Shown piece by piece: positions 27,682 to 36,780 of a stretch of 64,000 nucleotides of DNA. A program made the translations under genes and the position numbers. The stretch comes from an uncultured Psychrosphaera sp. (GTDB lineage Bacteria > Pseudomonadota > Gammaproteobacteria > Enterobacterales > Alteromonadaceae): positions 62,001 through 126,000 of the forward strand of contig NZ_CANMSK010000002.1 of the NCBI RefSeq assembly GCF_947500655.1, read 5' to 3'. The notes beneath the pieces were generated by a model, which saw nothing but the letters and a program-made list of their open reading frames with translations, ran no database searches and had not been told where the DNA came from. Every line of letters starts with the position of its first letter. Positions within the stretch are counted from its first letter, which is position 1.

Positions 27682-30312
27682 TTAGAATGTATAGTTCAAA
27701 CGAGCGTAGTAGTAACCACCCTGCCAATCAACAATGTTACCAGCCCAGTAAACGCTACCACAACAGTCATCGCCTTCATCTTCATCCGGATAAGTATCTA
27801 GAATATTACGAGCGCCGCCAGAAATACTTAAACTATCACTGATAGTGTAAGACAATTCAAGGTCAAATAATACACTTGGGTCATAGGTTTGAATTACCGT
27901 TGCATCAGAGTCGATTGCATTATCATACGAACCATAAAAGTTTCCGCGTAATAAAACAGATAACGCATCAAAGTTATGTTTAGCTGATAAAACCGTACGC
28001 CACTTTGGTATAGCGTTTTCTAAGTCATATTGATTTTCAGCATTTAAATAGGCTGAAACTTCATCAACGCCTGTGTCAATTACGGTTGAGTTATAGTTTA
28101 CAGAACCCGTTAATAAAGTATCTACTAGCTGATAAGTTGCAACAAAATCAAAACCTGAAGTTGTCGTATCAAATGCATTTTGGAAGTAATTTACACCACC
28201 AATTGTATTTGCACCTGCAACACCGGCAGCTTCAAGCGCTAAATAATTATCATACGCTTCTCCAGTTGTAGAATCCGTTGACACATCTTTGGTTGAAACT
28301 GCGTAGAAACGATCTTCTAAAGCAATGCTGTATAAGTCGAAAGTAAGATTCAATTTATCAATATTACCGGTAAAGCCTAATGAGTAGTTCACTGATTTTT
28401 CAGGTGTTAATGGCTCCGCTCCTAGTGCTAGCCCTACAGGACTTGATGCTGGGAATAAACCCGTTGCTACTGGTAAACCATTTGGTAATCGAGTAGAAAC
28501 ATTGGTTGTACCTTGTTGACCCGGTGTTGGCGCTCGGAAACCTGTACCAACAGAACCACGTAAATTAAAGTCATCCGTTATGCTTAACTTAACAGCAATT
28601 TTACCAACTAATTCATCACCAAAATCTGAATAGTCTTCGTAACGAAAGGCTGTTTGTACGAATAACCAGTCAGATAAATCTGTACTTAAATCAAGGTATG
28701 CACCAACCATGTCACGTTCATAAGCACCTGAATATACTTCGGAATAACCAGGGAAACCATTAGAGCCTACGCCAACAGCAGTATAAACAGCATCTGAACT
28801 GTCAGAACAATCTAATGTAGAGCCGTTTGCAATAACCGCTAAGCCATTAGCTGTTGTGGTACCGTCATCATTACAAAAATCATGAGGATCTGGCAACGCA
28901 TAGTCTCCAGCAGTATAAGATGCTTCATCACCAGCACCTAGTTCATAACTTTCTTCCATATAAGTAAGACCAAAGGCAACTAATACATCTGAATATAAGC
29001 CTATCTCTAAATATTTAGTAAAGTCAGCTGATAATTGCAACTCTTCATTGGTTAAGTCACCAGGTTTGAATGTTGTTGGAGATGCAGATCCCAGTGAAGG
29101 GTTAATTGTATTTTTTAATGTATATTCAATTTTATTAGAGCCAAAGCGAGCGCTAATGTCATAAGTCATTTCGTTAGCTAATTCACCTTCTAGACCACCA
29201 ACAAACGACATATCAGTAATGTCACCAAAGAATCGAGGGGTAAAACCACCTGGAAATTTTTCTAATGGAGAATAAAGTAAACCATCTTCTTCGCGTATAT
29301 CTTCAATTGTGCCATTACCTGGGTAACGATAATAGAAACCACCATCACCTTCACTTTGAGAATAGTTACCAAATGCGTAGAAATTCATAGAGTCACTAAG
29401 TTCATAACCCGCATTGAAGAACATACGGGCCGCAGAGGTATTAGGTTGTCCCCACGGTTGAACAACACCTTCGCCATTAAGGTTAGCATCAGCTAACCCT
29501 GCAATAAAGGCATCTTCATCATAACCAGCTAAACTAGTGTCAAGACCTGTTAAAAAGTCTGGATCATTCACATCAACACATGCCCAACTTTCACAGTACT
29601 GCTCTGAGCGCGATGTAGAAGATGTGTCTGAATATTCAGCAGAAACACTAACAAATCCTTTATCGCCAAGAGCAAAACCTAAATTACCTGTAATTGAAAT
29701 TTGCTCACCGTCACCTTCATAATATTGACCTGTAGTAACAGAAACTGAACCACCTTCACTATTGTCTTTTAATGCAAAGTTGATAACACCAGCGATAGCA
29801 TCACTACCGTATTGTGCTGCTGCCCCATCACGTAACACTTCAACACCTTTAAGCGCTGACGATGGAATAGTCGCGATATCTGGACCTTGCGTACCAGAAC
29901 CACCAATTTGAACTAAAGCTGAACGATGACGACGCTTACCATTAATTAAAACTAAGGTTTTATCTGTTGGCATACCACGTAGGGAAGCTGGACGGATAAA
30001 TGAAGCACCATCAGAGATAGGTTGCCTTTCTAAAGAATAAGACGGAACTAAGGTTTTTAATATGTCATTAGTGTCTGAAAACGGAACCGCGGCCAAATCA
30101 TCTTCACTAAATACATCAACAGGTACTGGTGAATCTGCAACCGATCGTGGCGCACCGCGGGAGCCGGTAATAACAATTTTTTCAACTGCTTGGTCTGTGG
30201 CTGCGGCATCTTCTGCCTCTTCAGCGTAGGCTGTTGATATAGCAACAGAGCCTATTGAACATGTTATTAAGGCCGTTCTTATTGCTTTGCTTAGTTTGGT
30301 TTGCGTTAGCAT
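27682..30312 (-). CDS. TonB-dependent outer-membrane receptor
   Basis: An 876-residue receptor. A signal peptide ends at AYAEE (about residue 30); the TonB box-like VEKIVITGSRGAP precedes a plug domain with DILKTLVPSY, LRGMPTDKTLVLINGKR and AAAQYGSDAIAGVINF; a beta-barrel of about 700 residues ends in YYARLNYTF with the terminal Phe of outer-membrane proteins. No signalling extension is present. It lies 106 bases downstream of the ridA-like gene on the same strand, so it may belong to the amine-oxidase cluster and import its substrate or a related nutrient. The substrate cannot be read from sequence. AAGGGGAACATT before the ATG is a good ribosome binding site. Confidence 0.92.
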   Translation of the reverse strand: MLTQTKLSKAIRTALITCSIGSVAISTAYAEEAEDAAATDQAVEKIVITGSRGAPRSVADSPVPVDVFSEDDLAAVPFSDTNDILKTLVPSYSLERQPISDGASFIRPASLRGMPTDKTLVLINGKRRHRSALVQIGGSGTQGPDIATIPSSALKGVEVLRDGAAAQYGSDAIAGVINFALKDNSEGGSVSVTTGQYYEGDGEQISITGNLGFALGDKGFVSVSAEYSDTSSTSRSEQYCESWACVDVNDPDFLTGLDTSLAGYDEDAFIAGLADANLNGEGVVQPWGQPNTSAARMFFNAGYELSDSMNFYAFGNYSQSEGDGGFYYRYPGNGTIEDIREEDGLLYSPLEKFPGGFTPRFFGDITDMSFVGGLEGELANEMTYDISARFGSNKIEYTLKNTINPSLGSASPTTFKPGDLTNEELQLSADFTKYLEIGLYSDVLVAFGLTYMEESYELGAGDEASYTAGDYALPDPHDFCNDDGTTTANGLAVIANGSTLDCSDSSDAVYTAVGVGSNGFPGYSEVYSGAYERDMVGAYLDLSTDLSDWLFVQTAFRYEDYSDFGDELVGKIAVKLSITDDFNLRGSVGTGFRAPTPGQQGTTNVSTRLPNGLPVATGLFPASSPVGLALGAEPLTPEKSVNYSLGFTGNIDKLNLTFDLYSIALEDRFYAVSTKDVSTDSTTGEAYDNYLALEAAGVAGANTIGGVNYFQNAFDTTTSGFDFVATYQLVDTLLTGSVNYNSTVIDTGVDEVSAYLNAENQYDLENAIPKWRTVLSAKHNFDALSVLLRGNFYGSYDNAIDSDATVIQTYDPSVLFDLELSYTISDSLSISGGARNILDTYPDEDEGDDCCGSVYWAGNIVDWQGGYYYARLNYTF

Positions 30313-30384
30313 AATGTTCCCCTTAGTAGGATAAATGTTATTATTTTTATTAAGTTATTGTTTTTATTATTAGAATATTAAGCG

Positions 30385-30408
30385 CACGGCATTTAGGTAA
30401 CTGCCGTG
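30385..30408 (-). other. Hairpin between the RidA gene and the TonB receptor
   Basis: A 7-bp stem CACGGCA (30385-30391) with TGCCGTG (30402-30408) and a 10-base loop. It lacks a clean U-tract on the minus strand, so it may be a weak terminator or an RNA-processing or stability element that sets different levels of the receptor and the periplasmic genes. Confidence 0.35.
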
Positions 30409-30418
30409 TTAATCGGCT

Positions 30419-30910
30419 TTATGGTTTAGCGATAACTACTTCTATTTCTATAAGCATATTTGGACCGCCAGCTAAGCCAGCAATTTGAAATGCTGAGCGT
30501 GCTGGTTTGTTTGGCTGTTCTTTAGTGCCAAAGTATTTTGTGTAGGCTTTCATAAAGCCTGAAAAGTCCATTTTTCCATCCATAGCTGGGTCACCAACTA
30601 AAAATACCTGCATTTTGATCACGTCAGAAAAGCTAACACCTAGCTCCTTTAAAGAAGCTTCGTAACGTTTAAATACATTTAGAGCTTGAGTTTCAGTATC
30701 ACCGTAATATTCACGGCTGCCTTTTTTAGCATCAGGATTTACCGGACCTGGTACCATGCCGCTATGAAAAATTAATGCAGTGTCAGCTGTCACTTCAACC
30801 GCTCTAGATATTGGGAATGTGCTGTTGTTTGGTAAAGCGTGGCGAGTTACATCTGCTAATGCGCTCGCAGAAAGTAGAGTCATTGCTGTTAGTAAAATAT
30901 ATTTTTTCAT
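30419..30910 (-). CDS. RidA-family protein with a signal peptide
   Basis: A 163-residue Rid/YjgF-family protein. The Rid fold is clear, and the key arginine of active RidA proteins appears in NKPARSAFQIAGLAGG, followed by IEIEVVIAKP. RidA enzymes hydrolyse reactive enamines/imines to ketones or aldehydes plus ammonia. Unusually, the N-terminus (MKKYILLTAMTLLSASALAD) is a classic Sec signal peptide, so this copy should act in the periplasm. It follows a di-haem cytochrome gene by 27 bases and a Tat-exported flavin amine oxidase, whose imine product is the natural substrate. AGGGA precedes the ATG. Confidence 0.9.
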   Translation of the reverse strand: MKKYILLTAMTLLSASALADVTRHALPNNSTFPISRAVEVTADTALIFHSGMVPGPVNPDAKKGSREYYGDTETQALNVFKRYEASLKELGVSFSDVIKMQVFLVGDPAMDGKMDFSGFMKAYTKYFGTKEQPNKPARSAFQIAGLAGGPNMLIEIEVVIAKP

Positions 30911-30937
30911 AAGAGTATCCCTAAAATTATAGTTGAG

Positions 30938-31552
30938 TTATTTAAGTTGAGCTATATAAGCAGCAAGGTTTGCAGCATCTTCTTCTGAAGTGATCACAAC
31001 ACTGGCGGCTTTCATTTGTTGGCCGTAGGTATCATCACTTTCTGAGCCACGAACACCTGTACGGAAGTGATTAAGTTGTGTTAAAACATACCAGTCATTG
31101 AGTCCTGTTAAATTAGGAGCACCAAGTAACTTATTGCCATGACCTTCAGCTCCATGACATGCAGCACAAGTTTGATATAACTGCTTACCTGCATGAGCAT
31201 CTGCGGTAATACTATTGGTTGGTTTTAATGATTCGGTTGATGCAATCCATTCAACAATATTTTCAATTTCTTGTTCGGATAGTTGCGAGACCATATTCAT
31301 CATTTCACCACCGGTTTTATCTTCAGGGTGGCTGCCGCGAATACCGTCTCTAAAGTTTTTTAATTGGCGATTAAGGTACCAAGGTTGCAATTTCGTCAAT
31401 CTAGGAGCGCCAATATTAGGGTTTCCTTTCACTTGGTTGCCATGGCAAACCGTACAATATTCAAGACCTTTTGGTGTTATAGCTTCTTTTGCTATTACCG
31501 TATTTGAAATGCAAAGCAGTAGCCCGATGATTAATGAGAATTTAACTAACAT
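30938..31552 (-). CDS. Di-haem cytochrome c, c4-like
   Basis: About 204 residues, with a signal peptide (cut near IAKEA) and two CxxCH haem sites, at residues 33-37 (CTVCH) and 129-133 (CAACH). The two halves are internal repeats: both carry GAP(R/N)LT followed by WY, a QL..FR.G.RGS stretch and a Met-containing end, as in cytochrome c4. The ATG at 31550-31552 has a strong AAGGAGG site; its start overlaps the amine-oxidase stop by 11 bases, so the two are translationally coupled. This coupling suggests the cytochrome takes electrons from the flavin enzyme and passes them to a terminal oxidase. Confidence 0.9.
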   Translation of the reverse strand: MLVKFSLIIGLLLCISNTVIAKEAITPKGLEYCTVCHGNQVKGNPNIGAPRLTKLQPWYLNRQLKNFRDGIRGSHPEDKTGGEMMNMVSQLSEQEIENIVEWIASTESLKPTNSITADAHAGKQLYQTCAACHGAEGHGNKLLGAPNLTGLNDWYVLTQLNHFRTGVRGSESDDTYGQQMKAASVVITSEEDAANLAAYIAQLK

Positions 31553-33131
31553 GAATTTTTCCTCCTTGATCAACACTTGCACTAAGTAGCGTATTTAGTT
31601 GCTGTAGAGCTTGCTCACTTGAGGCTAATGCTCCTTCTTGCCAACCACTGTGATGACTGATCTGATCACCAATCATAATGTGACGACCTTCTGGTTTTTG
31701 TAGCATGTGGAAGTATTTTTCAAAATCCTCTTCATTCATACGCATACCACAGCCCATTTGGTGATTCATACGAGCCCAAGGAATACTGATGCCATTTTCA
31801 ATATATTTACTATAACCCGGATGAATTTTTTCACCCGATATAGCGCCTACTTTTAAACGTTCAGCTGGAGATAATGACTCGAACATTGCGCTTGCTTCTG
31901 GATCCCATGTATACGCACCAAGCAACACACCTTTCTTGGCATTAATGTCATGTGATGGATACCATATTTGGTTAATTGGATCTGCGGAGTAACTAATACC
32001 GCCATAAATTCCATCTTTCTCCCAGAATCGTTCTTTCATCTGGTAAGCGATTTTGAACAAATGACCACGTTTAATACTATTTAGGCCATCTTGATATGTT
32101 GAAGTGAAATTATTTTCTATACCAGCCATAAAATAAGCTGGAATACCATTAAAACAGTAATCAGCTTGTACTGTATGGAATTTTCCTCCTTGCTCATAAG
32201 TAACCTCTACCCCCTTTTCACGGTTATAGATCTTTTTCACTTGAGCGTTTAATACAGGCTGTTTTTTTAGGTTTCTGAGGAACGCTTTTACAACTGAATC
32301 CATACCACCGATTGGTTCCATTAAAGGTTCACACCAATCATATAATTCTGCGCCTAGAAGACCGCCGTACCAAAAACGGCTATCTAACATGGCTTTTAAT
32401 TCTAATGGAGCATGTGGTTGAGGATGTTCTAACATTCGATCTGTTGTTGAACCTGCACGTTCGCTACCTATGTACTTGCCGTTTTCAGTTAAGTCGCCAA
32501 AGGTTTTAGAAAATGACATTAATTTTTCAACATCTTCTTCATTAAGCATTTGATCAAAAGTACTTGAGTCTGCAGATTTCCATAACAGTTCAGACATTAA
32601 GCCGCGAGCATCTGTATGGTATTCAATAATACGTTTTGGTTTGCCACCTAAAAACTGATCATCTTGGAAATAAGACATTTTGCTGCTATTAGCTTTGACC
32701 TGTAATGGTACATTTAGTGCCTTACAATAGTGCAAGATGCGACGATGGTGACCAGGAATTCGTGCTGGGCCACAATTGAAGAACATATTCTCTTCTTTGT
32801 CGAAATTACAAATTTGGGTATTACCCATTTCATCAATTTTATCGCCGTTACGCACTGTTAAGTTACGTCCGCCAGCCCTAAATGATGCTTCTAAAATAGT
32901 ACAATTATAACCTGCTTGTTCTAACTCAAATGCCGTTGCAAGGCCCGCTATACCTGATCCCAAAATAAGAACGCTTGGTTTGTTTTTTGCTGATGGAGGC
33001 GCTATTTTCACAGGGCCTGAATATGAATCTTCATTCATCATTCCCATTGCTAAACCGGTTTTAAGTAAGGCTGATGAGCCGCCTACTGCGCCTATGTATG
33101 AAAGAAACTGCCTTCTACTGATATTTTTCAT
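31542..33131 (-). CDS. Tat-exported flavin amine oxidase/dehydrogenase
   Basis: About 529 residues, flavin monoamine oxidase family. The N-terminus MKNISRRQFLSYIG has a twin-arginine motif (RRQFL), so folded holoenzyme is exported. The FAD-binding GSGIAGLATAFELEQAG (about residues 58-74), Glu81 and RAGGR (85-89) form the dinucleotide fold; the C-terminal GDQISHHSGWQEGALASSEQ contacts the flavin. It should oxidise an amine or amino acid to an imine. The ATG at 33129-33131 gives the Tat signal; a longer TTG frame is less likely. With cytochrome c coupled directly behind, electron transfer to cytochrome instead of O2 is likely, as known for NicA2. The substrate is unknown. Confidence 0.88.
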   Translation of the reverse strand: MKNISRRQFLSYIGAVGGSSALLKTGLAMGMMNEDSYSGPVKIAPPSAKNKPSVLILGSGIAGLATAFELEQAGYNCTILEASFRAGGRNLTVRNGDKIDEMGNTQICNFDKEENMFFNCGPARIPGHHRRILHYCKALNVPLQVKANSSKMSYFQDDQFLGGKPKRIIEYHTDARGLMSELLWKSADSSTFDQMLNEEDVEKLMSFSKTFGDLTENGKYIGSERAGSTTDRMLEHPQPHAPLELKAMLDSRFWYGGLLGAELYDWCEPLMEPIGGMDSVVKAFLRNLKKQPVLNAQVKKIYNREKGVEVTYEQGGKFHTVQADYCFNGIPAYFMAGIENNFTSTYQDGLNSIKRGHLFKIAYQMKERFWEKDGIYGGISYSADPINQIWYPSHDINAKKGVLLGAYTWDPEASAMFESLSPAERLKVGAISGEKIHPGYSKYIENGISIPWARMNHQMGCGMRMNEEDFEKYFHMLQKPEGRHIMIGDQISHHSGWQEGALASSEQALQQLNTLLSASVDQGGKIHVS

Positions 33132-33488
33132 TTTGGGGAGATAACCTTTAAATCTATGACTGAAACTCAAGAAATCATGGATTTATCCTATATAAAGCTT
33201 ATACAGCCTAGAACGTAAAATAATATGTAGGGGGGACAATATTATTTTTATACCCCTTACAAACAAAGGGCTTTAAAACGATTTGCTAATGTAAATTTTC
33301 GTCCAGTAATAGAATGAAATATTCTGGCATTGAGGTTGCATTATGGAATATTAAATTTGGAATAAAAAATTTTGAGAAAACATAAGGATATTATAATTTT
33401 AGTATAAAAAATAAGGTTGTGATGTGATGTTAGTACAATGTTTAAAGGTCGTAATATTGATAGAACGCGATATTAGGTTTGGTGATAT
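33132..33488. promoter_or_regulatory. Divergent promoter region of the amine-oxidase cluster
   Basis: This 357-base gap between the amine-oxidase gene and the divergent LysR gene holds no gene I can support. It must contain both promoters. An inverted repeat AATATTC (33318-33324) and GAATATT (33346-33352), 21 bases apart, is a plausible LysR-type operator (ATTC/GAAT arms), but this is based on shape only. Confidence 0.45.
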
Positions 33489-34490
33489 ATGAATACTAAA
33501 CAATTACAATATTTTTTAGCTACAGCTGAACAAAGAAGCATAACCGCAGCAGCAAAAAAGCTTGATATTGCCCAGCCCGCAATTAGCTTGCAACTTGCCA
33601 ATTTAGAACATGAATTAAAGGTTAAGTTATTCGATCGTGATTTCCGTGGAATGACATTAACGGAAGTCGGAGTGAAGTTTGAAAAGCACGCAAAAAAAAT
33701 ACTATCGCAAATGCAACTGGCAAAATCTGAGGTAACTGAGACTCAGAGTGAATGTTTAGGTAAAGTAGTGGTAGGGCTTAGTCAGTCAGTATGTAATGTT
33801 TTATCAATGGAGTTACTTAATGAAATTGAACATCGTTATGAGAATATTGAGCTAACCTTTCGAGTTGGCCCATCTTATATTGTTGATAGTTGGCTATCGG
33901 AAAAGAAGATAGATATCGCCTTATGTTATGACGATTCAGCTTTTCTTGATTCTAAGGCGAACGTCATAGAATTAATCCGTGAAGATCTGTTTTTATATAT
34001 ATCAGAAAAACCTCAAAACCCCGCTTACAGTGAGCTTAAATTATACTCAGCAATTCCTTTCGTAGATTTACAAAACTACGAAATATTTATGCCCGATAAA
34101 GACGACGCGTTATCAAAGTTATTAGTTAAAACCGCGGATAATTCAGGCATAAAACTAAGAACAAAAGATGCATTTGGTCAAATGATGACAACATTACATT
34201 TTGTTACCCAAGGTTTAGGACTAGTAGTGTGTCCATCATCATCTACCTTTCACTTAGAACAAAGTAAACACATTAGAGGCATTAAAATCGTTGCACCTCG
34301 GTTACAACAGAAGTTGCATTTGGTTAAGGCTGAAGACGTCGAAAATGCAAATGCTGTTGACGCTATATTTGAATTGATCCGTGAGGTTACCGCCTGTGTT
34401 CATACTCAAAATAATTGGCGCGGCACCTTGCTAGATAAAAAATATTACTTGCCAAAAGTCATTGATATTGAAAAATTTGTTGAGGGTTAA
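33489..34490 (+). CDS. LysR-family transcriptional regulator
   Basis: A 333-residue LysR regulator. The N-terminal winged helix-turn-helix is clear (MNTKQLQYFLATAEQRSITA, then AAKKLDIAQPAISLQLANLE near residues 20-40). An effector-binding domain fills most of the remainder, with a slightly long tail near residues 300-333. Divergent from the amine-oxidase/cytochrome/RidA genes, it is the obvious candidate for their regulator, probably responding to the amine substrate or a breakdown product. AGG and GGTG lie before the ATG. Confidence 0.92.
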   Translation: MNTKQLQYFLATAEQRSITAAAKKLDIAQPAISLQLANLEHELKVKLFDRDFRGMTLTEVGVKFEKHAKKILSQMQLAKSEVTETQSECLGKVVVGLSQSVCNVLSMELLNEIEHRYENIELTFRVGPSYIVDSWLSEKKIDIALCYDDSAFLDSKANVIELIREDLFLYISEKPQNPAYSELKLYSAIPFVDLQNYEIFMPDKDDALSKLLVKTADNSGIKLRTKDAFGQMMTTLHFVTQGLGLVVCPSSSTFHLEQSKHIRGIKIVAPRLQQKLHLVKAEDVENANAVDAIFELIREVTACVHTQNNWRGTLLDKKYYLPKVIDIEKFVEG

Positions 34491-34597
34491 TAACCTGCTC
34501 AACAAACTCATATGTAATATAACGGTAGGTTAAAAGCTTGTGCCTATTAAAGGTAAACCTTACTTTCATTGAAACAACAAGTGGTACAAAAGTTAAC

Positions 34598-34876
34598 TTA
34601 TTTGTTGCCCCATATTTTTGCAATTGCTCGATCATTTCCCAACAAGCCAACGACCTCACATAATAAACCTAATAAAAAAAATACTATAAAAGGAATAAAC
34701 CCCGCCAACTGTTCTGAGCTGATTGCAGACATGAGCGAAACACCTGAAAGAACCCAAAATAGAATACCAACAACAAGTGTAATTTTTCTGTGGGATTTTT
34801 CATGATTGTATTCATCTTCACCAGACTCAAGTACATTAAGGATTGGGCTGAAGATTTTTCTAAATGTATTTTTCAT
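34598..34876 (-). CDS. Small two-helix membrane protein
   Basis: A 92-residue protein I cannot assign to a named family. A charged N-terminus (MKNTFRKIFSPILNVLESGE) precedes two hydrophobic segments, ITLVVGILFWVLSGVSLM (about residues 32-49) and GFIPFIVFFLLGLLCEVVGLL (about 59-79), and a short basic tail. AGAAGT lies close before the ATG. It is convergent with the LysR gene, 107 bases away. It could be an inner-membrane accessory protein. Confidence 0.6.
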   Translation of the reverse strand: MKNTFRKIFSPILNVLESGEDEYNHEKSHRKITLVVGILFWVLSGVSLMSAISSEQLAGFIPFIVFFLLGLLCEVVGLLGNDRAIAKIWGNK

Positions 34877-35146
34877 AATTACTTCTTAATAAGGTTAATA
34901 CGATTCAATATAGTTTTTTATTTATACATATTGTCAGACAGCTAACTAATCTTCAATTTACATATTTATCAATCCATTAAAAAACAAAGAAAAACATTTT
35001 CTATCAGTTATATCAGATTAAGGTCATACTGCTGTTGAGGCACATTAAGATATATTGATGTTGTCTTTGATAATACTGATATTCCGCCCTCAAGTTGACC
35101 TTAATCAACTTTAGGTTTTTATGCACTTATTACTAAGGTAAATATT

Positions 35147-35266
35147 ATGAGCAAAGGACAAGACAGTAAAAAAAATAGTAAAAAGCAGCCATTGTTAACT
35201 GCAAAAGAAAAGAAAGCAGCTAAAAAAGACAAGAAAGCAGAATCTAATGTGATCGGTCGTCAATAA
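35147..35266 (+). CDS. Small lysine-rich conserved protein (39 aa)
   Basis: A 39-residue ORF too short for routine calling: MSKGQDSKKNSKKQPLLTAK, then EKKAAKKDKK, ending AESNVIGRQ. About a third of the residues are lysine. Similar MSKGQ-xx-KK proteins with alternating Lys/Ala tails are known as conserved hypothetical small proteins in gammaproteobacteria. It has AAGG six to ten bases before the ATG and an intrinsic terminator directly after its stop, which together support a real gene. A role with nucleic acid or ribosomes is a guess based on charge only. Confidence 0.75.
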   Translation: MSKGQDSKKNSKKQPLLTAKEKKAAKKDKKAESNVIGRQ

Positions 35267-35272
35267 TGAATT

Positions 35273-35312
35273 AGGCTACCAACTATTATTTATATGTTTG
35301 GTAGCCTTTTTG
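35273..35312 (+). terminator. Intrinsic terminator after the lysine-rich small protein
   Basis: A 10-bp stem AGGCTACCAA (35273-35282) with TTGGTAGCCT (35298-35307), 15-base loop, followed by TTTT. It starts 7 bases after the small protein's stop codon. Confidence 0.88.
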
Positions 35313-35330
35313 TATAAATAAACCAGATTA

Positions 35331-36656
35331 CTAATGTTTTATTACGTTCCCTCCTTTCACTACAACAGTAACGTTTTCTAATACAGAAACATCTTTCAAT
35401 GGGTTACCCTTTACAGCGATAAAGTCGGCATATCTTCCTGTCTCAATGGCGCCAACATTAAGTTGACCATTTTCATTACGCCAATCTAATAACTCAGCAG
35501 CTTTAGACGTTGCAGCTTGAATAGCTTCCATCGGTGTCATTCCCCACTTAACCATATAAGCGAATTGCTTGCCATTATCGCCATGCGGATAGACACCAGC
35601 ATCAGAACCAAAAGCAATATTAATTCCCATTTCATGTGCTTTTTTAAAGTTCTCTCGTTGTACTTTTCCAACCAAGCGCTCTTTAGCCAATGACTCTTCT
35701 AAAATACCGGCCTTTTCACCTTCACCTAAAATAAAAGAACTCACGTAAACATCCATTACTAAATAAGTACCGTTTTTCTTAGCTAATCTTAAGCCTTCAG
35801 CATCAATAAGCGAAGCATGCTCAATTGAATCAACACCTGCGCGAATAGCACGTTTAATACCTTCTGCCCCATGTGCATGGGCCGCTACTTTGCGGTAACG
35901 ATCGTGAGCTTCACTTATAAGTGCTGACATTTCAGTACTATCAAATTGCGCTGCATTTACATTAGTATTTTTAGATAATACACCACCTGTAGCGGTAAAC
36001 TTAATTACATCAGCACCGTGTCTAATGTTATTTCTTACTTTACCTTTTAATGCATAAGGCCCATCAGTCGCACCGGCTGAATGTGCGTCATATTCAGGAG
36101 GTAATAAATTGTTATCACAATGTCCGCCTGTCATACATAACGTAGGACCTGACACTCGCATTCTTGGACCCAGTACTTCACCGTCGTTAATACTGTCACG
36201 TAACGCTACATCTGCAAAACCAGCAGCACCTAAATTTCTAACCGTGGTAAAGCCTGCCATTACGGTGTTTTTCGCCGCGTATGCACCATATAAGGCTTGT
36301 CTTGGAATTGAAGACTCTAGACGACGATAACCATGTTTGTTGGGATTAGACGTAAGGTGAACATGCATATCTAACAAGCCCGGTAAAACCGTGTATGCAG
36401 ATAAATCAGTGACCATTGCATTTGCTGGAATTTTTACCTTGTTAGCCGAGCTGACAGAAATAATGCGATCATTCTCGACTTCAATAACTTGGTTATTAAG
36501 GGTTTTACCTTTTAACACATCAATTAATGTACCCACTTTAAAGTAAGTAGACTCAGCGTAAACCGCTGATGACATCAAAATAATCGAGCATGAAATCAGG
36601 CAGTTTTTAAGAGTGGTGTTTTTCATAGTGCGGTTTTTCATTGCATAGCTCTTCAT
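35331..36656 (-). CDS. Exported metal-dependent amidohydrolase
   Basis: A 441-residue amidohydrolase of the imidazolonepropionase/prolidase-like group. Metal ligands are visible: LLDMHVHLTS (HxH, near residues 95-104), the carboxylated Lys in DVIKFTATGG, His in AAHAHGAEGI and SIEHASLI, and Asp in FGSDAGVYPHG. A signal peptide ends at VYAES; three close Met codons at the start (MKSYAMKNRTMKN) leave the exact start open. Related enzymes hydrolyse Xaa-Arg, Xaa-Lys or Xaa-Pro dipeptides, so periplasmic peptide breakdown is likely. It is monocistronic, upstream of the convergent 35.3-kb terminator. Confidence 0.87.
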   Translation of the reverse strand: MKSYAMKNRTMKNTTLKNCLISCSIILMSSAVYAESTYFKVGTLIDVLKGKTLNNQVIEVENDRIISVSSANKVKIPANAMVTDLSAYTVLPGLLDMHVHLTSNPNKHGYRRLESSIPRQALYGAYAAKNTVMAGFTTVRNLGAAGFADVALRDSINDGEVLGPRMRVSGPTLCMTGGHCDNNLLPPEYDAHSAGATDGPYALKGKVRNNIRHGADVIKFTATGGVLSKNTNVNAAQFDSTEMSALISEAHDRYRKVAAHAHGAEGIKRAIRAGVDSIEHASLIDAEGLRLAKKNGTYLVMDVYVSSFILGEGEKAGILEESLAKERLVGKVQRENFKKAHEMGINIAFGSDAGVYPHGDNGKQFAYMVKWGMTPMEAIQAATSKAAELLDWRNENGQLNVGAIETGRYADFIAVKGNPLKDVSVLENVTVVVKGGNVIKH

Positions 36657-36780
36657 GGAGTAGGTCTAATTGATTGTAAAATTGGACTTTAACATAACTT
36701 ATTCACCTATAAACCCAAATATGATTAAGGTGAATAACCTTCATGTTAAGTTTATTGAATGGAATTAATAAAGCGAAAAG

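Noticed and set aside
34459..34659. A 66-codon minus-strand ORF overlapping the LysR end and the small membrane protein gene.
   Set aside because: It overlaps better-supported genes, has no ribosome binding site and no recognisable residues.
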